From Bradyrhizobium iriomotense (GTDB taxonomy: Bacteria; Pseudomonadota; Alphaproteobacteria; Rhizobiales; Xanthobacteraceae), in the NCBI RefSeq assembly GCF_018129405.1, contig NZ_JAFCLP010000009.1, positions 124,001 to 188,000 of the forward strand: a stretch of 64,000 bases of DNA, written 5' to 3'. This document shows positions 33,536 through 40,182 of this stretch, piece by piece (positions within the stretch are counted from its first letter, which is position 1; each line of letters opens with the position of its first letter). A program made the position numbers and the translations under genes. The notes beneath the pieces are model-generated. The model was given only the letters and a program-made list of their open reading frames with translations. It was not told where the DNA came from and ran no database searches.

Positions 33536-33878
33536 GACGACGTCTGATACCGCTGTTCCCGAACCGACCCCCGAGCAGGCCGCGCTGTTCGCGCGGGTGC
33601 GGCGGATGATGCTGATCGCGGGGTTGACCACGGCGCTGGCGATCTGCGCCGTTCTGATCGCGGTGGGCTACCGCCTTTTCAAGTCGGAGGGAAGGGCGGT
33701 CGAAGCGGCCGGCGACGTCACCGCCACCCTGCCCAAGGGCGCCAAAATCGTCGCGACCGGGGTCGCCGGCGACCGCCTCGTGGTCACACTCGATGTGGGC
33801 GGGGTCACCGAGATCCGTACTTTTGATGCCCACACGTTGAGGCCGGCCGGGAAGCTGAAATTCGCCAATGAGCCGTGA
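33534..33878 (+). CDS. DUF6476-like small membrane-anchored protein
   Basis: Protein of 114 residues: a polar N-terminus (MTTSDTAVPEPTPEQ), one membrane helix (about 27-48, MLIAGLTTALAICAVLIAVG) and a small beta-rich periplasmic domain ending DAHTLRPAGKLKF. The pattern fits the DUF6476 family, often encoded divergent from rluD. Function unknown. ATG here and the rluD ATG share the palindrome CATG, so each gene's 5' leader lies inside the other's coding region or is absent. Confidence 0.75.
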   Translation: MTTSDTAVPEPTPEQAALFARVRRMMLIAGLTTALAICAVLIAVGYRLFKSEGRAVEAAGDVTATLPKGAKIVATGVAGDRLVVTLDVGGVTEIRTFDAHTLRPAGKLKFANEP

Positions 33879-33902
33879 GAGGGCCCGGAACACCCCTCCA
33901 TC

Positions 33903-34025
33903 GTCGTCCTGGCGAAAGCCAGGACCCATAATCACCGAGTCCGGTTGCGTGAACGAGATCGTGGCTCCGAGGTGCCTTAACCATCACCATTTGGGATAAT
34001 GGGTCCTGGCTTTCGCCAGGACGAC
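33903..34025. repeat. Dispersed nested palindrome, copy 4 (GTCGTCCTGGC family)
   Basis: Left arm GTCGTCCTGGCGAAAGCCAG plus ACCCATAATC and right arm GGGATAATGGGTCCTGGCTT closing GCCAGGACGAC, spacer about 57 bases. Ends 75 bases before the tRNA gene. Confidence 0.8.
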
Positions 34026-34099
34026 GTCGGTGAGGCCATCTGAAACCCCCAATCACACCTTGCCGCCGGCAAAATTCGCGGCTATGTCGTACGCCTCAC

Positions 34100-34174
34100 G
34101 CTCCCTTCGTCTAGCGGTTAGGACGCGGCCCTCTCAAGGCTGAAACAGGGGTTCGATTCCCCTAGGGAGCGCCA
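34100..34174 (+). tRNA. tRNA-Glu (anticodon CTC)
   Basis: A complete 75-base cloverleaf with encoded CCA. Acceptor stem GCTCCCT/AGGGAGC, anticodon stem CGGCC/GGCTG around loop CTCTCAA, T arm CAGGGGTTCGATTCCCCTA. The anticodon CTC reads GAG codons. Its 3' part is the attachment site of the integrative element to the right. Confidence 0.95.
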
Positions 34175-34175
34175 G
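34131..34175 (+). repeat. Attachment site attL within the tRNA-Glu gene
   Basis: 45 bases from the anticodon loop to just past CCA, identical to 36797-36841. The integrase keeps the tRNA intact because its site contains the whole 3' half of the gene. Confidence 0.9.
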
Positions 34176-34221
34176 CGATTTCAATAACTTGACGATAATT
34201 TCCGACCTCGTGCTCATCTCA

Positions 34222-34255
34222 TCTCCAACTTTTCTCCAACGGCCCGGCGGTGGAG
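34222..34255 (+). repeat. Element-end motif, left copy
   Basis: TCTCCAACTTTTCTCCAAC followed 7 bases later by CGGTGGAG. The same two blocks recur at 36669-36698 in the same orientation. The motif holds two TCTCCAAC units and could be an integrase arm-binding or excisionase site. Confidence 0.55.
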
Positions 34256-34358
34256 TGAAGCTTGTGTGGTCAGCCCGGTACAGGCGGTGAAAGAACGGTA
34301 GCCGTTCTCGGCGCCGCCGATGCCTTCATGCGCTCTCAAATTCGCGGAGGCGGAAATC

Positions 34359-35330
34359 CTATCTCACCAATTTATTTTGGTGAGACTCCGGCCAATCTGC
34401 CCTTTTGCTCTTCCTGAAGCCCAGGAAGAGCTTGTTGAACTGTTTGTCCTTGCGCCAGCGAGCAATGGTGGCCCGCGAAATCGGCGCCTCCGGGTCAACG
34501 AAACTCAGGAGATCGTTGATGCTCGGAATTTCGTCTGAGGATGCATGTTGGGCGGCTGTGAACGCGAGACTCGCCTTTGTTTCGTAGGATTGCGCTTCTT
34601 GATGCAGGTCACCTTTGAGAGCACCGAGCTGATGCCTGATCAGGAGGATCAAGGAGGCCGGCAGTCGAACCGCATCACCACTCCATTCGATGCCTTCGAT
34701 CATGGCCGAAATCAAGAAATCGACCATAGTTTTTGAGATTGCGTCACGTCTCCGTTGAGCTGAGCCCGGCCCAGCAATCTTATCTCGCGAAACGATCCGA
34801 TCCATTAGAACCAGAGATAGGGCGTCGATACCTGGTTCAAACCCGTCCATTGCGCCTGCCACCAAAAGCGGGTCGATCTTGTATTTTTCGCATTTTTCTT
34901 GGATAGCAAAGAGCGGGTCGATTCCACCCGACATCCCGACCTGAATATCAAGGTCGGGAAATTTCTTTCTGACCTTCAAATACTTCGCGATGGTCGGTTG
35001 TTTTCGAAATTCAACCACTGTTTGCGAAAATTCGAGGAGACGACCTTCGTCCCAGCCCATTTCCTTTCTTACCGCTTCTATCTCATCGATCAGCTCTCTG
35101 CGCTGTCGATAAAATGCTTCCTTGACCTCCGGCGACGGGAAGGCCTCGTCAGGCGGATCAGTCGTTAGATCCTTGGTAAGGTACTTCTCGAAAACAGCTG
35201 TGTGCAATCGCGGCTTTGCCCGCCAGTCGTTGAGCTCTTTCCGGCCTAACTCGTTCCAGGCGTCAAGAGGCTCGTCGGCCTTATTGGTCGGTGGGGTGCC
35301 CTTCGACGTCTTTGGTCGGTTGCTGTCCAC
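34359..35330 (-). CDS. Unknown element-encoded protein, 323 aa
   Basis: Soluble, charged protein of 323 residues, rich in helices (EKYLTKDLTTDPPDEAFPSP, EEVR-like IDEIEAVRKEMGWDEGRLLE). The C-terminal part (about 285-310) contains ISRATIARWRKDKQFNKLFL, which looks like a helix-turn-helix. No nuclease, toxin or replication motif is seen. It starts 17 bases after the integrase stop, so both are probably one transcript. It is AT-richer than the host genes. It may be the cargo or a directionality/regulatory factor; not recognised. Confidence 0.7.
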   Translation of the reverse strand: MDSNRPKTSKGTPPTNKADEPLDAWNELGRKELNDWRAKPRLHTAVFEKYLTKDLTTDPPDEAFPSPEVKEAFYRQRRELIDEIEAVRKEMGWDEGRLLEFSQTVVEFRKQPTIAKYLKVRKKFPDLDIQVGMSGGIDPLFAIQEKCEKYKIDPLLVAGAMDGFEPGIDALSLVLMDRIVSRDKIAGPGSAQRRRDAISKTMVDFLISAMIEGIEWSGDAVRLPASLILLIRHQLGALKGDLHQEAQSYETKASLAFTAAQHASSDEIPSINDLLSFVDPEAPISRATIARWRKDKQFNKLFLGFRKSKRADWPESHQNKLVR

Positions 35331-35347
35331 GAGTGTATCGCCTGATC

Positions 35348-36652
35348 TTAGGCTCGTCCTTCCGATGAACGCCGTCGGAGCGGAATTACGACTTCGTTTG
35401 TTGCAAGGCCAAGCACGGGAAAATTCGCCCGGATGGTCTGTGCAACGTAACTGGGTGCCAGGTGAGCATAGTGTTTTTCGGTCATCCGCGTGTCGGCATG
35501 GCCGAGCTGGCTGGCGATGACGCCCATCGGCACGCCTTTCATGGCGAGGTGCGATCCGTGGGTATGCCGCAGGATGTGGAAGGTAACCGCAGGAGCAATG
35601 CCGGCCCGCTTGCTAGCCTCCTCAAGGGGACGTTTCTGATGCGAGGTCCCCCAGGCATCCCCATCGGCGCGCCGGAACACCAAATCGGATGACGGCCGGT
35701 CGGCTGTCCAGCCTTCAAAGGCGTCTTGGGCCTCCTCCGTCAGCACCACATGGCGCACCTTGCCCTTGCTCAAACGGATCGCCAGCGTGCCGCTGTCCGC
35801 GTTGAAATCCCCGCACTTCAGCCGGGTCAACTCCGCGTAGCGGCAGCCGGTCAGGAGCGCTGCCTGAACGAGCTTCCGAAAATCCTCGGCGCAGGCTTGG
35901 ACCAGCCGCCGCGCCTCGGCCACGCTGAGGTAGCGCACGACGGCCTCGTCGACCCGCTTGAACGGCTTGACCTTGCGCCAGGCGGCGTCGGAGGCGACGC
36001 GGTCGGCGTGAAAGGCGCGGTTGAGCACCGCCTTCAGCACGGTCAAGATGCGATTGGCGGTCGCCTTGCGGGCGCGTCGGGCATCCTCGTCATCCGGCGT
36101 TGGACGGGTGGCTTGTTCGGCGGCCGTGCGCTTGGTTCGGACGCGCTTGGGCTCCGTTGCGAGCTTGTTGCGCCACCGGTTCAGCCGGTCGGTGGTGAGC
36201 TTTTCGACCTGCACGGCGCCGAGCTCCGGCCGGATCCAGGCGTCCAACACATACTCAGCGCCTTTTACGGCCGCCGGCTTTTTCTCTGCTCGGATCTCGG
36301 TGAGGTAGTCCGCGACCGCATCGGCGACCGTGTAGGAGCCCTTGCGCACGCCGCCCGCGGCCATGAGTCGCTGCCGCTCACCCCATTGCCGTGCCTGCTC
36401 CTGCGCCTGCCAGTAGTCGAACACCTGGACGCCATCGGCCTCGACTGTATCATCGGCCATCCCGATCGCCTTGGTCTCGTAGTTGCGCTCGCCGCGATAG
36501 AGACGCGCGATCCAGGAGCCCGCGATCGCGCCGCGGTAATAGCCGAGCCTCAGTCCCTTCGCGATTTTCGCGAAGTACGGCGCGCGGCGAATGCGCAGCT
36601 TGGCGCGCGCGGTCCGCGTCTCGAGGGAGGAATTGCGGGCTGAGCGCGCCAT
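35348..36652 (-). CDS. Tyrosine recombinase (integrase)
   Basis: Integrase of 434 residues for site-specific recombination at tRNA-Glu. A long N-terminal arm-binding and core-binding part (about 1-235) is followed by the catalytic domain with Arg271 (TGCRYAELTRL), His359-x-x-Arg362 (HILRHTHGSHLA), His385 (QLGHADTRM) and nucleophile Tyr395 (KHYAHL). All catalytic residues are present, so it may be active. It lies near the distal attachment site, the usual place for an integrase gene. Confidence 0.93.
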   Translation of the reverse strand: MARSARNSSLETRTARAKLRIRRAPYFAKIAKGLRLGYYRGAIAGSWIARLYRGERNYETKAIGMADDTVEADGVQVFDYWQAQEQARQWGERQRLMAAGGVRKGSYTVADAVADYLTEIRAEKKPAAVKGAEYVLDAWIRPELGAVQVEKLTTDRLNRWRNKLATEPKRVRTKRTAAEQATRPTPDDEDARRARKATANRILTVLKAVLNRAFHADRVASDAAWRKVKPFKRVDEAVVRYLSVAEARRLVQACAEDFRKLVQAALLTGCRYAELTRLKCGDFNADSGTLAIRLSKGKVRHVVLTEEAQDAFEGWTADRPSSDLVFRRADGDAWGTSHQKRPLEEASKRAGIAPAVTFHILRHTHGSHLAMKGVPMGVIASQLGHADTRMTEKHYAHLAPSYVAQTIRANFPVLGLATNEVVIPLRRRSSEGRA

Positions 36653-36668
36653 GGAATCTCGTCCTGCT

Positions 36669-36698
36669 TCTCCAACTTTTCTCCAACAAACGGTGGAG
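36669..36698 (+). repeat. Element-end motif, right copy
   Basis: TCTCCAACTTTTCTCCAAC followed 3 bases later by CGGTGGAG; identical blocks to those at 34222. TTCTCCAAC and GGTGGAGAA also form an inverted repeat with one mismatch. It lies in the promoter region of the integrase. Confidence 0.55.
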
Positions 36699-36796
36699 AA
36701 TTGAGATGGAGTGTAGCAGACGTCAGCGAACTAAGCAATTGATTCAATTGAGTTTATAGACGTTCGCGGGCGTTCGCCGGGGCCCGAGTTTCTGCT

Positions 36797-36841
36797 CTCT
36801 CAAGGCTGAAACAGGGGTTCGATTCCCCTAGGGAGCGCCAG
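36797..36841 (+). repeat. Attachment site attR, 45-bp copy of the tRNA-Glu 3' end
   Basis: Identical to 34131-34175. The sequence before it does not continue the tRNA, so this is not a second functional gene but the displaced 3' end left by integration. Confidence 0.9.
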
Positions 36842-36958
36842 ACAAATCCTAAGCCATTGAAAAGCTGCACACTCTAGGCAACCATGTGAGCCTGGAGAGA
36901 CCGCTCTGCTACACACGTAGCCCACAAGGTGGTCCGCAATGGCGCTCGCGGTCGCAAC

Positions 36959-38776
36959 ATGGCCATCCTGATCCCCAGTCTCGGCTTCGCACGCTTCGAC
37001 AGTCGTGGGGAGCTACGACTGGCGGAACGACTCAAGGACTTCCTCGAAGAGAACGCTGTCGTTTGGCACAATCTCCCTGTCGGCCCTCACAACCGGCATC
37101 CGGATTTTATCATCGTTCACCCCGCGAACGGCCTGCTCGTGCTCGAGGTGAAAGACTGGCGCCTGGAGACGATTGTTTCGGCCGACAAGACAAAGGTCGA
37201 GTTGCTGACCAATCGCGGTGTCGTACGGGAGAGCAATCCCCTCGAGCAGGCTCGCAGGTACACGCTCGAGGTCGTGCGCACGCTGGAGCGCGATGGACAA
37301 TTGTTGTTTCCGCCTGGTCATCGCTTTGTCGGCCGATCCATTGTTCCGTTCGGCTTCGGGGCCGTATTCACGAACATCACGCGCAAGCAGTTCGATCAGA
37401 CCAATCTCAAGGAGGTGCTGGCCGGGCATCTGTGTCTTTTCAAGGATGAAATGACGGAGACAGCGGATCCCGAAGAATTCCGGACCAGATTGTGGAACAT
37501 GGTTCACCCGCGTCCCGAAGAGCCGCTGTCCATGCCGCAATTCGACCGCCTGCGGGCGCTGCTCTTTCCGGAAATCCGCATACGACAGATTGCGCTGCCT
37601 CTGGACGAAGCGCCTGCGGCCGATCCTTCGGACCGGACGCTTGCGGTCATGGACCTGCATCAGGAGCAGTTCGCGCGCAGTCTGGGAGAGGGGCATCGAA
37701 TTATTCGCGGCGTCGCCGGATCGGGCAAGACCCTGATCCTTGCCTTTCGAGCCGAGTATCTGGCGCGTGCGGCGGCAAAGCCGGTGCTCATCCTGTGTTA
37801 CGCCAATGGCATCGCCGGGCGGCTTGAGGATGCCATGCAAAGCAGGGGCGTGGAGAACCGCGTTCAGGTCCTCACCTTTCATTCCTGGTGTTACCGGATG
37901 CTGCGGACTTATGGGGTCCCCGCCCCATCCGAGCGGGAGTATCCGGACTACGCAAAGCGACTGGCTGCGAGCGTTTCAGAGGTCATGAAGGCGGTAGATC
38001 AAGGCCATATCCCGACGGAGCAGTACGACGCTGTCCTGATCGACGAGGCACACGACTTCGAGCCGCAATGGCTCGCGCTCGCGGCCAAGATGGTGAACCC
38101 GCGCACGAAGGCGCTGATGGTCGTCTACGACGACATCCAGGCCATCTACAAGGGGCGTGAACGCCCGGTATGGAGCCAGCTCGGAATTGAGGCCAAGGGC
38201 AGAACGAGCGTATTGAAAGTCAACTACCGCAACACTGCGCAAATCGTTGCTTTCGCGAAACGCTTCGCTGCAGACGTCATTGGCGCTCCGGGCATCACGG
38301 CCGACGATGAGCACGCCATCCTGTTGCCCGAAGATGCGGGCCGGCAGGGCGTGGAGCCGGCCGTGCGGCGATGCGTGAGCATCGACGCAGAGGCTCACTG
38401 CGTCGCCGAGTGGTTTCTCGATAGGAAAAAGGCCGGGTACGAGTGGTCGCAGATGGCGTGTCTCTACCCCGAGCACTGGATCGGCGGGCGGGTCGAGCAA
38501 ATACTCGCCAGGCATGACGTGCCGATCGATATGGCCAAGGACAATCGCAACAGAGTTTCGATCAAGCGGGTGGCCGTGCGGTTCTTGAGCATGCACACCG
38601 CGAAAGGGCTGGAGTTTCCCTGCGTCGCTATTGCCGGCTTGGGCTTGCTCGGCCGCCACGGCGAGACCGTCGAGGAGTGTGTCCGGCTGACCTATGTTGG
38701 GATTACCCGGGCGACTCACGAGGCGCTCCTGACGTACTCGAGTGAGTCGGAATTGGTGCAACGTTTGATCGCGTAG
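36959..38776 (+). CDS. NERD-domain nuclease fused to SF1 (UvrD-like) helicase
   Basis: Protein of 605 residues. The N-terminal NERD domain (about 12-130) has a PD-(D/E)xK-like core with Asp49 in HPDFIIVHP and Glu63-x-Lys65 in LVLEVKDW. A UvrD/Rep helicase follows: Walker A GVAGSGKT at 251-258, IDEAHDF at 361-367, MHTAKGLEFPCVAIAGL and RLTYVGITRATHEALLTYS near the end. Such fusions act in DNA repair or phage defence. It lies directly outside attR. The ATG at 36959 fits the family start; a GTG ten codons earlier is possible. Confidence 0.88.
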   Translation: MAILIPSLGFARFDSRGELRLAERLKDFLEENAVVWHNLPVGPHNRHPDFIIVHPANGLLVLEVKDWRLETIVSADKTKVELLTNRGVVRESNPLEQARRYTLEVVRTLERDGQLLFPPGHRFVGRSIVPFGFGAVFTNITRKQFDQTNLKEVLAGHLCLFKDEMTETADPEEFRTRLWNMVHPRPEEPLSMPQFDRLRALLFPEIRIRQIALPLDEAPAADPSDRTLAVMDLHQEQFARSLGEGHRIIRGVAGSGKTLILAFRAEYLARAAAKPVLILCYANGIAGRLEDAMQSRGVENRVQVLTFHSWCYRMLRTYGVPAPSEREYPDYAKRLAASVSEVMKAVDQGHIPTEQYDAVLIDEAHDFEPQWLALAAKMVNPRTKALMVVYDDIQAIYKGRERPVWSQLGIEAKGRTSVLKVNYRNTAQIVAFAKRFAADVIGAPGITADDEHAILLPEDAGRQGVEPAVRRCVSIDAEAHCVAEWFLDRKKAGYEWSQMACLYPEHWIGGRVEQILARHDVPIDMAKDNRNRVSIKRVAVRFLSMHTAKGLEFPCVAIAGLGLLGRHGETVEECVRLTYVGITRATHEALLTYSSESELVQRLIA

Positions 38777-38913
38777 GCGCAAAATGACCCACCTCGCGCC
38801 GTCGCTTCCGCGCCGCGCGATGGGGCATGACGAGCGCATGGCTCGGGCTCCCTCAATGCCTGTTCGAGCGGCGATCGCGACAGGAGCCCTGGCCGTAAGT
38901 CCTGGCCGCAAGT

Positions 38914-39333
38914 TCAGTGATGCGCCGAAATGCTCCGGACGGTCTCGGTGAGCATATCACCCGACGTGGAATGGCTGACGTCACCCAGGCTGATGATGCC
39001 GACCATCCGCTTGCTCTTGTTGATCACCGGCAGCCTGCGGACCTGCAGCTTCTCCATATGATGCATCGCCTTGGCGAGGTCATCGTCCTCGCGGCAGCAA
39101 TGGATGCCCTCGGTCATCACGTCGCGCGCCTTCGCGCGGCCGGCATCGAAGCTGTGGCTCGCGAGCCCTTTGCAGACGATATCGCGGTCGGTCACCATTC
39201 CGACCAGCTTGTCGTCCTCGCCAATCGGAATGCAGCCGATGTCATGCGCCCGCATCAGTTTGGCAAGCTCGGTAATTGGGGTGTCGGGGCTGACCCAGTC
39301 GACACCCTTGTGCATCACGTCTTTGACTTTCAT
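38914..39333 (-). CDS. CBS-domain pair protein
   Basis: Protein of 139 residues made of two CBS motifs (about 5-60 and 70-130): MHKGVDWVSPDTPITELAKL, IGCIPIGEDDKLVGMVTDRD and RRLPVINKSKRMVGIISLGD. CBS pairs bind adenosyl ligands such as AMP or ATP and usually regulate partners. The ATG at 39333 follows a near-perfect AACGGAGG site. It is transcribed after the YbaK-type gene on the same strand, with a 182-base gap. Confidence 0.9.
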   Translation of the reverse strand: MKVKDVMHKGVDWVSPDTPITELAKLMRAHDIGCIPIGEDDKLVGMVTDRDIVCKGLASHSFDAGRAKARDVMTEGIHCCREDDDLAKAMHHMEKLQVRRLPVINKSKRMVGIISLGDVSHSTSGDMLTETVRSISAHH

Positions 39334-39515
39334 GGCGAGCCTCCGTTGGTGGGTTTCAATTGCGTTGATGCAACGCAGCGACGCCCCCCATGTTGCGAAC
39401 CAGACCAGACAAATGCAGACGCTCTCGCCGCCACCCTGCTGAACAGTATGACGGCAACCTCGCGGCCAGAGTTCCCGCCCAGGATCGCAAGGGCGATGGG
39501 CGGTGTACAAGATCC

Positions 39516-39986
39516 TCAGTCATGCGCGCTGAAGCGCCCGTGCGGTGCATTGGCCGTCAGGCGCGCAAACTGCGCGTGACCCATATGAAGCAGCGTCTCA
39601 TGATCGCCGGCTTCCATATAGATGTCCGGCTGCGCCTCGATGCTGTCGTCGACGATGATGTCCAATCCGTAGCATTTGCCGACGGCAGGAACTGCGCCGT
39701 GTGCACAGTCGCTGAACAGCCGATTGATCTCGGTTTCATCGGCCATGTGGACATTGTCGCCGAGGCTTGTCCTCAGGTCCGACAGGCGGAGGTGATGCGA
39801 TGCGGGCAAGATGGCCAGCATGTATCCGCCGTTGCGCCGCAGCACGATGCCCTTGGCGAGGCGGTCGCCCGAGATATGGCATGCCTCGGCGGTTCGAGCG
39901 GACGTCATGCTGAGTTCGTGCGGGATCACCTCGTACTGGATGTTCTCAGCGGCTAGGTATTTCTGGAGCGTGGGAGCAATGGCCAT
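39516..39986 (-). CDS. YbaK/EbsC-type aminoacyl-tRNA deacylase
   Basis: Protein of 156 residues of the YbaK/ProX superfamily, editing enzymes that free wrongly charged tRNA. It begins with APTLQKYLAAENIQYEVIPH, and LAKGIVLRRNGGYMLAILPA holds the conserved Lys of the active site. The stretch GKCYGLDIIVDDSIEAQPDI matches the later core. Some relatives are annotated only as YbaK-domain proteins and the specificity here is unknown. A CCGGAGGTGA site precedes the ATG. Confidence 0.85.
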   Translation of the reverse strand: MAIAPTLQKYLAAENIQYEVIPHELSMTSARTAEACHISGDRLAKGIVLRRNGGYMLAILPASHHLRLSDLRTSLGDNVHMADETEINRLFSDCAHGAVPAVGKCYGLDIIVDDSIEAQPDIYMEAGDHETLLHMGHAQFARLTANAPHGRFSAHD

Positions 39987-40182
39987 GACATCACCTCCGG
40001 AGCAAAATGCAAACCATCCATCGTGAGGTCTTCCCTGCAGACCATCGGCATAGGACAGATGGCTACCTGATTATAGACCCGGGATCGTCGGGATACGAGT
40101 GCTGTCGGCGGTAGAGTAGGCGAGCGCCGCCCGACCGCGAAATCGAGGGGCGGGCGTCCCTCATTTCCGCTATGATCAAACC

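Larger units (their letters stand above)
34131..36841. mobile_element. Mini integrative element at tRNA-Glu, about 2.67 kb
   Basis: The region between two 45-bp direct copies of the tRNA-Glu 3' end. It holds a tyrosine integrase reading toward the tRNA and one unknown gene, and nothing else of gene size. The integrase gene begins next to the distal att site. Both ends also carry a shared 19-base motif. It is far smaller than usual genomic islands and has no conjugation, phage structural or replication gene, so it should depend on a helper for transfer or be a relic. Confidence 0.85.
36653..36958. other. Distal end of the mini element and leader of the helicase gene
   Basis: Holds the second end motif (36669-36698), an AT-rich stretch and the distal attachment site (36797-36841). 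The remainder up to 36958 shows no gene; no strong ribosome site is seen before the helicase ATG. Confidence 0.6.

Noticed and set aside
36797-36841. Second tRNA-Glu gene
   Set aside because: Only the 3' 45 bases are present; there is no acceptor 5' strand or D arm, so it is the attachment-site copy.
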